In this document: in pieces, positions 1 to 12,872 of the stretch | Position numbering within the stretch: the stretch's first letter is position 1 | Layout of the letters: every line of letters starts with the position of its first letter | Source of the DNA: Cubamyces lactineus | Taxonomy: Eukaryota > Basidiomycota > Agaricomycetes > Polyporales > Polyporaceae | Length of the DNA stretch: 64,000 nt | Reading direction: 5' to 3' | NCBI GenBank assembly: GCA_022376465.1 | Contig: JACDTU010000010.1 | Coordinates: 1,178,001-1,242,000, forward strand | The notes under the pieces: model-generated | The model's database searches: none | Seen by the model: only the letters and a program-made list of their open reading frames with translations | Told to the model about the DNA's origin: nothing | Program-made: the position numbers and the translations under genes

Positions 1-1203
1 TATGGTTAATCCTGACTAGGGGCGCGCTCCACGAGAAGATGTCGGCATAGTCTGAACGCGTCGGGCGTTTCTCTCCGCGAACTTCAGCGTAATCAGTGAT
101 CTACACGAGACACTGCAACGCTGTCAGCCTGTTCACATGGATGCAGTGGGACAGAATGACGTGCAACGGTATGCTTTACTCTATCAGGACGTACTGTACC
201 TATGATTGGCGAAGCCGAGACTCATCACATACCTCTGCCGTAGGGCCCGGTCCACGCGGCAGCACAGGAGTGCAGCAGCGCCCCTTAAAGTTGCTCTTGG
301 AGTTGAATGCCGGGCGCAGCGGCACTCAAGTCGGCTTAGACTCGCACTCGCTTTGCAGAACCTCAAGTTCACGTTCAATCCCCAGGTCTTAGTGCTACGT
401 GCTTGCATTCTGCACGCCTGCCAATCTGATCAGTTCTGACATCGGTTCGGAGTCGGCGTGTTTCACTGAAACTTGCCAGAAGATCAGCCGCAGCCTCTTC
501 AAATCGCGGCAGTAGCACCTAAGGCGAGCAGCACTGCTTGTTCGCATCTTCGCTGCCGAGATCGCCCCGCGGCGGTCATCATAGGTGAGTCATCGTTCAG
601 ATTTGTTATGTTCCAGATGTGGGGCGAGTAGGGCCTGAGATGGGCCGAGGGCGATGGGTACTGCCGTCGCTGCGTCGGAGAGGGATGAGTAAGGCTGTGG
701 GAGACGCGAGGAGAGCGTACAATTTAGTGCATCAGGAAGAGTGGCATGCACATGGTGGATTGCGTACAATTGCTCAGCTCGCAGTCATCAATCAGAAAGC
801 GAGGGCGAGCTTGAGGATTGGCGGAGTGGCTGTGTCACTAACAGCAGATCAAAGGGGATCATGGCAGCATTCGGGCAGGTCGGAGTCCACTCGATCTTTG
901 CGCAGTGCACCTGAGTGACCGTCCTCGCTCTGAAGTCATGTGCGATTGATCGGAACTCCTTACTAAGTTACTGGCAACTAACTGGAGCGTGGCACTGGCA
1001 CGGTGGAGATCCTCTGAAGGCAAAATGTATGGTCTGCGGGGGCTGTGTCGCCAATAGTGAGGATTCTCATCGACCACCACGATTCACCCTTCGCGCTATT
1101 TCCTCCGTCCACATCACCCCCGCGGCGTCTCATACTTATAATATGACATCTTGGGTGTCGATCTTGAGCTGACTTCGCACAGACGCCGCCTACTTGACTC
1201 GAG
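1..1203. other. intergenic, nothing assigned
   Basis: About 1.2 kb upstream of the zinc cluster regulator. Only short overlapping frames are present on both strands, none with a recognisable domain or a convincing chain of splice sites. It presumably holds the promoter of the gene that starts at 1204. An unrecognised exon from a neighbouring gene cannot be excluded. Confidence 0.4.
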
Positions 1204-4200
1204 ATGACCACCTCCTCACCGTCCACGCAGCTGGACGACACAAATTCCGCCGCTGAGTCCCCTTCGGGTTACGTGTACGATGGCCTGTTTTCTCCGTCAT
1301 TGGGATCAACGCCCCAAGTTCCTTCGCCTAACCTATCTCCAGCGACGCGACAGGGCGAGACAAGCCGCTCCCAGCCCTTGTCTTCTGCGTCTTCCCCGCC
1401 CTCGACCTCGAACTCCGTTACCAATGGCCTGACCACCGATAACCCTCGTAAGAACTCGCGTCCAAAGATCGCCCTTGCTCCAGGGCAGCCTCCAACGGCG
1501 CGAGGCAATGACCGGATCCGCGTCTATGTCGCGTGTCATGAATGGTCAGCATATCGAGCATCATGACTCTTGTGTTTGGTATCTGACATGACTGTACACT
1601 GGTTGCAGCCGAGCGCGGAAGATTCGTTGTGACGGCGGCAAGCCCATGTGTCTGCCGTGCCAGAGGCGACCTTCGAGCTCGGGAACGTCGCAGTGTACTT
1701 ATGACGCCGCCCCAAACAGAAAGGGTCATAGACGTCGGAAAGGCGCGTCGGAGGGGACATCCAAGGCGAATGCAAAGAAGCGGAGACGCACTGCGGCCCG
1801 GGCAGTGGCCTCGGGCGACGCCGACGATTCTGCTTCGTCTACCGACACCGAAACACACGACTTGCGCCCTCCGTCAAGCGCGATCTCAGGTGACGACGAG
1901 CACAGGCCACAAGTATCAGATTTTTACACGGAAGTAAGTGCTGCGCGGCTGTGCTCAGGGACGACCGTATGCGCAGCGTGCTGAGCGTTGATGGCAGGAC
2001 GTCCCGGAGTACGACCCCTTCGCGTTCGATCCCGACAGGCCAGAATTATTCCTCCTGCATGAAACACAGTCGGACCTCCTCTCGTCTCCACATCAGGCTC
2101 AAGAAGAGAGAAACGAGGACGATTCATCCATACCTTCGAGGCCTAGCGTCAGGTTCACGCGTGATGTATGGTGGGACGCGCTCTTGGCTTTCTACGCTTT
2201 CGACCGCGATCCTATGACGGACACGCGAGCAGTCGCGCTGACCGCCGAGCAACGCCATGCTGCCACGCGATACATCGTCTCGGACCTACGCGCTCTATTT
2301 CAGTCCGCGACGTCCTGGATGAGCTTCATACATTTACCCCGTTTCTTCGAGATGGTGCTGAACCCTGCGCGTCGGGCGGAGATGCAACCCAGTCTTCTGT
2401 TCAGCGCGTTAGCACTCGGAATACTCACGCAGAGCTCCGAGGTCGAGAGGGGAAGGAGAGGGCGGCAACGAGCGATGAAGCTTCTCGATATGGCGCATAG
2501 CGCGCTACAAAGCAGTCTCGCAACAGGATGGGTCGATGTTGGATTGGCGCAAGCAGGCTGGGTACGTCACCTCCCTTCATGCATTGTGAAAGGGGCCAAC
2601 TCTGATGTCCACCCACCTCTTGTAGCTGATCCTCTACTTCGAATTCAACTCTCATCCTATGCACGCATGGGATCGGATGCAGTCTGCGCTGTCATTACTT
2701 GACTCGCTCGTCCGTCTACTATCTCTTACCACCCTTGATACTGGTTATAAGCGCGTGGGCAACGTTCCGCTTCACGCCACCTCAAGCAGTCATTTCGCCC
2801 CACATACTGGCATGGCAGGGATGGGTTCATCAAGTTCATTTGCGAACACCTATCCCGTGCATCCTATCATGCAGATGCCCTCGCAATTCGGCCCTAGTGA
2901 TCCTTCGCGATACAGTTGTCAAGCGACGCAGCACACCCTCGAGGATACTATCTCAGACCCTTTGTACATGGTCAGCTCGAACGCGCCGTACAGTCACATC
3001 GAAGTCCCCCAGGTACTCCAGTCCGCCGCGAACGACGTGACTGACCTGTCATACGGGTCTCATTATCAGCCAAGCAGCCAGCACAGCGGATGCGACTGTG
3101 CCCGATTCTCGCTGGGGCATCACTGGCCGACCGTGCGGGAGTTTGCGCCGTCCTGGGTGTCGACTCCGATGTGGCCCGCGAATATCCCCGAGGCGGAGTT
3201 CAGGAAGGAGGAATGTCGAAGGCTGATATGGGCGAGCGTCTACATGATCGGGAGTCTGCACGCGTTCGCGAACAAAGCACCCAGTGGAGGGGTCTCTACC
3301 ATCCGGATGTTCGTCAAGGAGCACGACAGCGTGTGTGGCCGTGGCTCTGTACATGTCAACCTGCTGGAACTTACTACCCGATTGTTTAGTTCGCCCTGCT
3401 CACACCCAGCCAGACGCTCATGCAGGCAGGTGTGCCCATAGAGGCCGACGACGTATGGTCGTTGACGCTCCGTCTGATGCTGCTGTTCCACTCGTCCGTG
3501 CGGATGCGTGTGAACCCGACGCTGACCAGCGTGCAGCGTGCCGAGTTCGCGGTGAGGACGTGGCTCGAGATCGACGACATTGAGCGGCGGATGGAGCGCC
3601 ACACGTGCGGGATGCTGAGCCATTATGGCTTCCACAGCGCGGAGCTGCTGCTGAGGTGCGTAGATCCTACTTTAGTGCTGGGTGATTGCTGACCGGATAA
3701 GGGGATGGTGGGCGTAGCTTGAGGGTATGCGTCTCGTACGAATTCCAGAGGTTCGTACCGCAGATCACATCGTGAGTGTTCTCATGTCCTCTCCGACTGT
3801 TCGAGTCCCTTCGCTTGACAAGATCGCTGATTTATCCGGCTTGTCCCCTTGCAGGACTGGCGCAGCAACGTTCTGCCGCGACCACGCCGAACGCTGGCGT
3901 AAGTCCCTCTCCGACCTTCGGTGTCCACGCCGATGCCTCACGCGTTCTGACGCCCCATTTTCCCCTCCTTCTGTACGCGTACACACCACGTAGTACGCCA
4001 GCTAGGAAAGTCAATCGACGAGATATGGGAGGGCCTCCGGGTGAGCCAGAAGGACGGCCGGGAGCTCGACTATCGCAAGTCGTTCTTGATCTTTTGGCAC
4101 ATGTCTGCAGTCAAGAAGTGCGTACCAGCCTCTTTCTACCCCCACGCCCCTAGCACGCCGCCTTGGCAGAACGTTCCTGATCATTGCCTCTGTGAACACG

Positions 4201-4528
4201 TACAGGTGTGTCGTACTGTGGAAGGCAGAACCAACGCTCCCGCTCGCGCTTAGCCTGGGGTGCAAAGCTGCGGAGCACCTAGAGCACCTGCTTTTGTTCT
4301 GGCCGTGCGATCGTACGTATCGCCCTTGATATGCTCTCGCTCATTCCACAGTGCTGGCGCTGATGTTCTGCGATCGGCAATTGTGCAGCCATCCGAACGA
4401 TGTGGCAGGGAATCAGAGAAGAGCTCGTCAAGTACTGCATTGAGGCCGGTATGCCCCTGCCTTCTGCAGCTCTCCCGAGGCCCTTGCCCCGGAATACATA
4501 CCATCCACCGCCGGCGGTGGCACGGTGA
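1204..4528 (+). CDS. Zn2Cys6 fungal transcription factor
   Basis: A nuclear DNA-binding regulator of the Gal4 type; its target genes are unknown. The first exon encodes a Ser/Pro-rich leader and ends within the zinc cluster at ACHE. An intron at 1545-1608 is removed to give CHECRARKIRCDGGKPMC, followed by LPCQRR and CTYD, which supplies the six cysteines. A basic stretch (KGHRRRKGAS, KKRRR) follows. Later exons carry the helical middle region typical of fungal-specific regulators: WWDALLAFYAF, LLFSALALGILTQSSE and the motif EECRRLIWASVYMIGSLHAF. The 3' part uses several short exons (around 3387-3655, 3720-3780, 3855-3900 and 3995-4120). The last begins near 4350 and stops at 4526-4528. Exon edges after 3300 are my best splice choices. 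The gene converges on the hemerythrin gene at 4820. Zinc cluster identity is certain; the C-terminal model is less so. Confidence 0.85.
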
Positions 4529-4819
4529 TTATGTATATGCGCTGTTCTGCCAGTCTGCGAACTTCTCTTAATCTGCACTGAAGGTATCATCAACATTACG
4601 GAATGCTTGGGAAACTCGATACGCGAAATGCCGAATTAATGCTTCAATATACGAGTGAATCGGATGACAAACGGCATTTGATCTCCGGGATCCCTTTATC
4701 ACGCTGGTATTGTACAACAGGTATATTCCTACAACACGCACTCCCTGCTTACACCCGGAACGCCTAGCCGCACGCTTGCTTTCTAAGGCCTAGGACTTAA
4801 TATGACGGACCCTCATTAC

Positions 4820-5648
4820 TCAGATCTCGGGGTGCGCAAAACGGAGATCAGCGAAGTCGCGGCCAGTCACGGTCTCGACAGCCTTATCCTGCAAGTTGCC
4901 TGCCACGCCCGCGGTCTTCTGGGCGATGCCACCGGAATGCAGCGCGTTGGGGTGCGGGCGGGTCGGCACGACCTTGCGGGCCTTGAGGAACGCTCGGGCG
5001 AGTTTCTGTTAGCAATAGCGGGTCAGTCAGTGTGCGGGTGCGGCCGTCGAAGAGCAAAAGGGCATACATCGCTGTCCTGGGGGGAGAGTTGCGCGCGCAT
5101 GATCGGGTGCTGCTCATCTTCCTCCTCCTTGGCATGGGTGAGGAAGGTGGTCACAGCGCGCTCGATGACGGAGTCGTACTCGGGCTTGTCGACGGAGGCC
5201 TTGCCGGCTTCGAGCACGAGGCGCTTGATTTCCGCGTGCTCCTCTGCACAGACGTGCATGTCAGTGCCCAGTCCATGTGCATGCAACGAGGATGGGTATT
5301 ACCCTTGTTGTGGTCGGCGGTACCGCCCAAGCCGAGGGCGCTGTAATCGTTGTAGACGGAGGCCTCCCTGGAACGGAGAAATAGGATCAGCCAATGCGCA
5401 CGGCAGCCATGAGGCATACGTACTCGGCATCGCCGTGGATGGTCATCTCATGGACGAGGGTGTTGGCGAGGATAGCCTTCACCTTGAGATCAGTAGCGAC
5501 TTTGAACCTAGATACATGTTATCAGATAAGATCAACGCGGTAGATCGTGGGGCACAGCGAGCACGGTGACCGACCTGTCGAAGAGGTCGCGGACGTTGTC
5601 GTGGTCGATCTTGATCTCCTTCGTAACGTCGAGCATGGCGTTAGACAT
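4820..5648 (-). CDS. hemerythrin HHE-domain protein
   Basis: A small predicted cytosolic protein of the hemerythrin/HHE cation-binding fold, which binds a di-iron centre through His and acidic residues. The start gives MSNAMLDVTKEIKIDHDNVR, whose DHDNV holds the first expected ligand His. After an intron comes LVHEMTIHGDAEY, then DYSALGLGGTADHNK, then EEHAEIKRLVLEAGK with the HxxEH-type ligands, and HAKEEEDEQHP. The C-terminal tail contains NALHSGGIAQKTAG and ends FAHPEI. Introns of about 50-70 nt separate the helices. The length, about 200 residues, suits a single HHE domain with an extension. Its physiological role is not visible from context (oxygen or metal binding, or redox stress). It converges with the upstream zinc cluster gene. 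Confidence 0.88.
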
Positions 5649-6210
5649 GGTGAGCAAGATGGTTTCCACTTGTCGAAGATGGGGATGAGGGGAAAGTTAA
5701 GAGGAGGGGTGTTGGGCAACCCTGGCCAAATGAGCGGGTATTTATGCTGTTGGGAGAGCTTGCCCCCTGGAAGGAGTGATTCGCATGGGATGGGCATGTA
5801 TCGGCCATCGTCCAATGCGACGAGGAGAATATCAAAAGAGGGTCATCGATGATATGGCCAGACTTTGCTAGAGTCTGCTCCATCCCACAACTTATCCTAA
5901 CCAGCTTTCCGGGTGCTGCATATCAGTTCTCGGCGCGTGATGTCACCTGTATACGCGGTCACATGATCGCGTCCCAGAGCTCTCTCAATCCGTCATGACA
6001 GGAGGAAAGGAGCTAATAGGATGAAGAAAGACGTGTTGATCATTGTGCATAAGATGATTACGAGCTGTAGGACAAAATGTGTGATGCAAGACCATAGGGG
6101 CATATGTACGTATAGGCTACCGCGTACTAGCGTCTGGTTCTATCATAGTATGCAATGATGCTGGATGCGCGATGCACGAAAGTGGACGACTGAGAAGACC
6201 CTGACAATAA
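5649..6210. other. intergenic
   Basis: Lies between the start of the hemerythrin gene and the stop of the large minus-strand gene, so it holds the hemerythrin promoter. No coding exon is recognised. Confidence 0.5.
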
Positions 6211-9200
6211 CTAACCAAGCGAGGCCAAGAGACCTGGTTTCTTCTTTTGTACTCCAGCACCAGCGCGCCTCTCCTGAGGGATATGTGACTTCTTCCTCTC
6301 CACGTCCGAATCCGAGCTCGTTCCTCCATCGCTATCGTCGTCATCATCATCGTCGTCTTCTGCCGAGCGATCGAACCCAGACTTGCGCGGCTGTGACTGA
6401 GAGGCAGCAAACAGGGCAGGCGATGGGATATGCGTCGGCGAGAATAGCTGCTGGCTCGCGATATCCGACAGCCGACGATACGGGGGTTCCCAGTTAGCCC
6501 TAGGTCGCGTCCTAGGGGCCTTGAAGACATCGTCGCCTTCGTGCGAGTCCTGAGCATCTTCGCCAGCGTCGCTATCGCTCTCGTTGCTGCGGCCCGCTCC
6601 GTTGGCATAGGGGGTGCTCTCCGGAAGCCCGTCTCCCGGGAAGGGCGTGTTCGGGAACTGGCTGCTAGAGGGAATAAACAACGGCTCCTTCTGACGTGTA
6701 GGTGGCCTGGGAGTCGCGGCGGGAAGTTCACTGTCGGCCGCTCCATCTTCATTTGCCTCCGAGCGGTCCTGAGTGATCGTCACCTCGCGCGACACGTCTT
6801 CCTCGTCCTTCTCCGTGTTGGTAGTCAGGTTTGAGATCGGCTCTGGAGAGCGGGAGACAGCAGGAGTTGTTTGACCGGGACTACTGGGCTGCAGCTCATC
6901 GACCATGGACGACTCGGCCTCTGCGATCTCTGACTGAGTCTGGGGCTGGGGCAATGTCGTCCAAGACACCTTCGAGAACCCTGGCGTGGACGTCGCCGGT
7001 GGGTCCGCAGGCGTATCGGTCTCATCGACTTTTTCGAGCTCCTCAACCTCGGCCTTCGCGACAGCTCGCGAACGTGTAGAGACCGGCTTGGTGGTAGTGG
7101 CTCGACCCCGCGTAGCCCTTGCACGTCCCTTCTTCGGCGCATCATCACCCTCCTCCTTCTCTTTCTCTTTCTCCTGCTGTGCAGCTCGTTTCGCAGCCTC
7201 CTTCGCTTCTTTCTCTGCACGCTTCGCGGCCTCCCTAGCCTCCTTGGCCGCCTGTTTCTCTGCTTCCTTTGCCTGTTTCTCCGCCTTCTTCTCAGCCGCC
7301 TTGCGTTCCCTCTCAGCCTTCTTCTCAGCCTCACGCGCCGCCTTCTCCTCCGCAGTCAGCCGTCCGCCGCGACGTTTGGGTGCAGGCGCAGCAGCAGGTT
7401 CTGTAGCAGGGGGAGCAGGAAGAGGCGTAGTCGTAGGCGCAGAGGCAGAGGCAGGAGGCTCCGTGGTGCCTCGGGGCATTGCTGAAGCGCGACGGGTAGT
7501 CACGCGAGTCGTGCGACGGGGCCTAGCATTTTGCTCCTCCTCCTGCTGTATCTGTTGAGAGGCTGCTAAAGATTCCTGGGACTTCTCCGCTGCTGGCTGG
7601 GACTCGTCCTCAGCGTTCTGCTCCTGTTGATCGCCCTCCACCTCGGGCTCCGGCTGGGAAGACGAAGAGATGGAGCCTAAGAGCTGCTCCGAAAGGCTTG
7701 ACAACTTCTCCTTCCTCGAGAGTCTACCGTACCGATCCTTCATCCTCGAGATCGTTCCTGGCGTGCGCGGTGCCGCCGGCGGGGGCGTGCCCTTCTCCTG
7801 TAGCTCTTCCAGCCCTGAAGCACTGTGATTCAACGGATCCTGAGCCGAAGAACCCTTCGCAGGCTGATGATCCACGTCCGCGTCCTCGATGGGGTCGTCG
7901 TCCATCACGTTGCGCCGCTCAGATACGTCGGCGAAGGAGCCGAGAGACTCGATCGGGTCTGAGGGATCGTTGTCGTGGTGGAGATCGAGCGAACTGGCGG
8001 GCCTGCTCGAGGAGCTGGCGTGCGTCTCGACATCTTCGGTGATAGGGTCGAGTTGGCGCAGTGGCGGTGTGGGTTCAGGAGCCGCTTCTTCAGGTGCAGG
8101 CTCAGGCTCGCCAAGCTCGGGCGATTGCTCACGGACTGCGGACGTGTTCAAGACAGGCTCCTCGACGTCGTCGTCATTCTTCTCTGACAGAGCTTTGTCA
8201 ACTTCCTGCTGTTCCTCTGCAGACTTGTTTGCCGTTGCCTCCTCCATAGCTTCATTCTCAGACTTATCCTCCTCCGCCGTCAACACGTCCTTTGCGCCCT
8301 CCTTGTCCGAGGCGGCGTCGGCATCATCGGCGTCTGACTGCGTTCCTGGTGCTGCGTCTGACTGGCTGGACGACAGCTCGTTGCGCGACCTTTCTGATGA
8401 CGCGGGAGACTCCTGTGAGGCAACAGGTCCATCAACGTCGGCGATGTGCTCGACAGGGCTGTCATCACCTCGGTCTGCAGACGACGCGCCCGGACCCGAG
8501 TGTGGCTCCGTAACGCGCTCCACTTCGATAGATTCGTCTCCCAGAGTGACCTGCTTCTCTTGACCACTCGCCGACGGGGATGCAGGTGTCGTAGCCTCTC
8601 CTGCATCGCTCTCGTAGCCTTGATCGGAGCGTTCCTCTGCAGGACTCTTGGTCGCACTGGCCTCAGCATCGTTCTGGACAGTCTTTCCTTCCGAGGACGA
8701 GCCCGAGGTAGTTTTCGGGAGAACATCAGGATCTGCGATTGACACGTCCGCCTGGACCCCAGCATAAGCCTCCGTTTCAACATGCAAGACAACTAGATCC
8801 TACCTCCTCGATGTCCGCAACTTGTCCGACGGTATCATTGGGGTCCGCGTCCATGATCGTGGGCGGCACGAAAGTCTCAGCGGAGTCGACGTCCGCGCTA
8901 CCTGGCTCGACTTCGGGCTCTGGCTCTGGCTCGTCCTCCGACGAGGAGGCCGCACGCTCAAGCTTACGCGAGAGACGGCGGTAAGCACGATCGTTCTTCT
9001 CCTCTTCGGAGAGGTCGACATCTTCCCCCGGACGCGCATCGTCGTCAGAAGACTCCTCTTCAGTGGCGGATTCGGAGGGGATCTGATTGAGGATGCTCCC
9101 GCGAGGCTTGACGGGCCCCCGCAAGAGGGCTTCGAGGTCCACGGAAGCAAGGTCTGTCACGGATACATCTGGGAGTGCAGACGACGTCGACGGGACGTTA

Positions 9201-12200
9201 TCAGGGTCATTCGCGCCTTCTTCGCTCTCGTCTCCGCTCTCGCTCTCGTTGCTACTGCCCTCGTCTTTGCTCTCCACGGCTACCTCCGATATCTCAGAAC
9301 CAGCAGGAACAAGAGGGAGTGAGGGACGGGAGGATGTCGGCGAGGTAAACTTCGCAGCGCTCAGAGGGAACACAGGCGACGGGGTAGCCTCGTCGGATGT
9401 ATGACCGCTTGTAGACGGGACGTTGATGGGGGCAGGCACTCCACCGGTACGTTGATCCCCCAGACTCTTGCGACGCCGCTGCGCCTCCTGGAGTAGGACT
9501 TCAAGTTCATCGACAAGGTCTGCGTTACGGCCGCCCTTCTTGAGCTGGACGATCCGCATGCGAAGCGATTCAGGGCCACCTAGTACCACCGGACATTCTG
9601 AGCGAGGATGCGCAGAGACCTTGTCGCAGATCGGACAAGAGGGTACGCTGGAGGGGCGTCCTTTCTTTCCGTTGATAGCTTTGGACGGCTGCTTGACCTG
9701 CCGTGCAGACGCATTGGACGGTGATGCAAATGGGCTGGGCAATTGGACAGACGCGCTAGGAGTAGAAGACTGAGCAGGCTGTTCAGCTGCGGTGTCGAGA
9801 TCTTGCACTACCGCTCTAGAGACAGAGGCAGACAACTGGTCATCGCCCGCGATGTCTTCAGGGCCCCAAGCTTGTCTCAGCTTCGACTGCCCAGCCTTGC
9901 GTTTGCGACCCGGTAATACGGGTTCGGGCTCAGGCTCAGGTACGGACGAAGGGGGCGCCTGGGTATCGGAAGAGGTCGCAGCCGGTGGAGCCCTTGCCAA
10001 AATGGCTCGGACGGCGGCCTGCACTATTGCGAATGTAGCGTTCGGGTCCGATGGTTCTGCATAATATGTCAATGAATGTCCCAACAATTGCATCCTTACC
10101 ATAACTTACGTTGGGAGGACGGACTAGGCGCTACGCTCTTCCGTTTGTTCCGCTTCTTCGAGGGCGTAGTCTCCGCCAGAGGAGCAGAAGCACTGGGCCC
10201 CTCAACCTGGTTCACCTCTGTACAGAATAGTAGTCAACAACGGCGCCGCAATGGTGCTGAAGAATACTCGCCAGTCGTAGGGATGGAAGCGGAGGGCGCA
10301 TCTGGGTCAATGCTGGTGTCTGCTGCAAGCGTTTTCCTGCGCTTCTTCTTTCCCTCTGGCCAATTAGGACATACGTTAGCCAGTGCAGACAACGTGGTGT
10401 ACATCCGACTCCTACCCTTGGGTTCGGCCTTACCCGATACAGGGGCACTCAAAGGGCCAGAGGCGGCTAGAGATTCTCAGTCAGGTCGGCCAATCCCCCA
10501 CACATCTCGATAGGCTGACCTTCTTCAGGGACGACCTCTGGAATGGGCTCAGTGACCATTGAGCTATCCGGAGCAGCTACCGTCTCATGGACTGTGCTTT
10601 TCCTATCTCGCTTCCGCTTGCCTGACACCGGCTGGGCTTCCATAGAGACGGATAGAGTAGCCTTTGTGGTAGTTGATTCTGCTGCTGCAGGTGCGGCCAC
10701 AGGGCTTTCCTCCATGTCAGTAATCAGCTCACTTGCTCTGAGTTCCTTGCGCTTCTCCTTCTTCAGAGCTACAACCAGCATGAGGAGCGATCCCGCGGAT
10801 ATCAATTGACCGCCTTACCTTTTGCGGCCATTGGTGGCTCGTCAGTAGCGGAAGTGGGGTCTGCTACAGACTGAGCGGGTGTAGAATCTCCAGGGCGCTG
10901 ACACTCACCTGGGGGAGCTGAGGTCTCGTCAATGTTGTTCGTCTCTTTGTGCTGACGCTTCTTCTTCTTCTTCTTCGGCGTTCCCGCTGGAGATTGGACA
11001 GGCTGTGTCTCTGAGTCAGACACCTCACGAGAAGCAACCCTCTTCTTTTTCCTCTTCTTCTCCTTCTTGGGAGTGTTGACCAAAGCAGCGTTGTCCTCGG
11101 TATCAGCAGCGTCACCTTCGCGAGGCTCGCTGGCATGTGCCTCAGCGGCCTTTAGCTGCTCCGCGGGCAATATAGCCTCGTCGGCCTTCCGCTTCCCCTT
11201 CTTGTCTTTCTTTGTCTTTTCCGCTGCGCTCGCTACAGGCGGCACAGGTTCTTCCACGACCTGGACGCGCTTATCCTTCTTCCGCTTCTTCCTGATTGGA
11301 GAAGATGGGGAAGGTGAACGGGGAGCAGGCGCAGCGACAACCGACGGTGCGGATGGGTGACCACTCGTCACCTCAGGTGTATCTTGACGTTTGCGCTTCG
11401 AGCCTACAGGAATTGAGGGAGGTTCGGAGGCAGAAGGTGGTAAACCAGAGGCGGGGGCGGCTCCTGCTTTCTTATCCTTGCGTGACTGCTTCTTGGAGCG
11501 TTCAGAAGATGGATCTAGCAGGCCATAAGGCAGTCTCGTTATCGCCATGGGTTGGGGTAAGTAATCAACAGCTGACTCACGCTCTTCTGCACCTGGAGCA
11601 TCCTTTGCGCGTGCTGGGACACCTTCTGAAGACATATCCTGAAGCTGAGACGATCCAGCATCCTCTCCACGTTTGCGCTTCTTTTTCGGCATACCATTGG
11701 TGTCGATGGTGGAAGCAGAGGATCGAGGGATTGGTGCAGAGGCGGGAGTACTTCGCTCGGATGTAGCCTCTGACGTCAGTACGGCAGAAGGTTTGTCCAA
11801 ACGTTTTTTCCTCTTCTTCTTCGATACAACCTGGGATCGCGATGAGATATGCCTCTGAACGTAAGGAAATGAGGGCGTACTTGGTTAGATGGAGCTGTTG
11901 CGGACGGCATGTGGCTAAATATTGGTGGTCCAGTATGTCCAACAAATACCGAGAGATCCAAGGAGAGGGAATGGCGTGCAAGATGTTGGAAGGCCTCGAA
12001 GTCATCCTCTACGATTGACCGAACGTTAGCAGACGTTGGTGGGGATAGTGTGGCTAGCGTACCGTCCTCCAGATCAATATGCCTTCCTTCGTGCAGTTGC
12101 GAAAACCGGATCGACGTGTCGTTTGAAAGTCCGAGCTTCTTGCGCACGATATCCTTCGTCTCTTCAAGAGATTGACCTGTGTATGTCCGTGACAATGTTT

Positions 12201-12340
12201 GCACTTGAGCACTCGCACGCGCCGACCATTGCCGCCCCGGAGAACGCACCCTTGAAAACTCGCCTGAACGTGGTGTCTGGTGTATAGAATGTCACAACCG
12301 TCCCCTCGTAGTCTCTCTTGCGCTTATGGTGGCCCTCCAT
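6211..12340 (-). CDS. giant disordered nuclear-type protein: PB1/ubiquitin-like N-terminus and zinc knuckle
   Basis: One gene of roughly 1,900 residues, joined across about eight introns; exon frames connect cleanly (for example the junction at about 8763-8800, where the phase is kept). It starts MEGHHKRKRDYEGTVVTFY and continues, once the first intron is removed, as FRRVFKVQTLSRTYTG, SLEETKDIVRKKLGL, IRFSQLHEGRHIDLED and DDFEAFQHLA. This is a compact ubiquitin- or PB1-like fold of about 110 residues. Long lysine-rich stretches with repeated nuclear-localisation-like motifs (PKKKRKR, KKKKKKR) follow. Near 9630 there is a zinc knuckle of form CPICDK-x5-HPRSECP. The C-terminal third is acidic/Ser-rich, has a long Ala/Glu/Lys helix (6990-7350 region), the motif PYRRLSDIASQQLFS and an Asp run, and ends GLLASLG. 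I do not recognise the family; a Dnt1/Net1-like nucleolar scaffold is a weak possibility. It is head-to-head with NDUFB2, 159 bp apart. Confidence 0.7.
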
Positions 12341-12499
12341 GTTGCAGAACAGAAAGAGCTGGACGCGCCCCTTGGGCCAGGAGGAGAAGGAACTCAGACG
12401 CGTGCAGACGAAATTGAAGCGCCCATGAAATCGCGGATGTCTCGACCGGTGACGCGCGACGTCAATAGAGACAAACACATTCTCCGTCCTCCCTCCACC

Positions 12500-12872
12500 A
12501 TGGCTGGTCAGCACGGTACGCATCTGGGCTCAGGACAAACAGTATTTGTTGGTTATCGACTCTGACTTGCGAACAAAGGCTCCGGGTTCAACCCGCATCT
12601 TCCCGGCTTCAAGCACAAATTCCTTGCCACAACCCTTGGGGCAACCATGTGGTTCTTCATCTTCTACCGTGCTCGGTGCGTACATACCGCGTCCCCATAG
12701 CGCATTGCGCTCACATTCCGTGCAGCAAGGACGGTGCTAAGCTTCTCGTAAGTCCTACTTTTACACATCCCAAACGGTGAGCTGACCGTTCTCACAGGGC
12801 CTCAAGCACCCATGGGAGGGCCATGAGCATGATCATCACGGTCATGAGGCGGGGCACTCAGAACACCATTGA
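12500..12872 (+). CDS. NDUFB2: mitochondrial complex I subunit NDUFB2-like
   Basis: A small accessory subunit of NADH:ubiquinone oxidoreductase in the mitochondrial inner membrane. Four exons splice to MAGQHG..SGFNPHLPGFK, the single membrane helix TLGATMWFFIFYRAR, KDGAKLLGLKHPWEGH and a His-rich tail ending GHSEHH. The MWFxxxYRAxxDG-(x)-GxxHPWxGH pattern with a His-rich end is what plant and fungal NDUFB2 (AGGG) proteins show. Splice phases fit at every junction: CGT GCT CG|C AAG, and CTT CTC|GGC CTC. About 75 residues is the usual length. The start at 12500 has a good CACC context. It shares a 159 bp intergenic region with the large minus-strand gene. Confidence 0.8.

Noticed and set aside
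6986..8563. Plus-strand Ser/Ala-rich open frames across the large minus-strand gene
   Set aside because: These are antisense shadows of Glu/Lys/Ala-rich coding sequence; they have no motifs or splice signals of their own.
12588..12602. GGGTTCAACCCGC, resembling a tRNA B box
   Set aside because: It falls inside a coding exon of NDUFB2 (GFNPH) and no cloverleaf can be folded around it.
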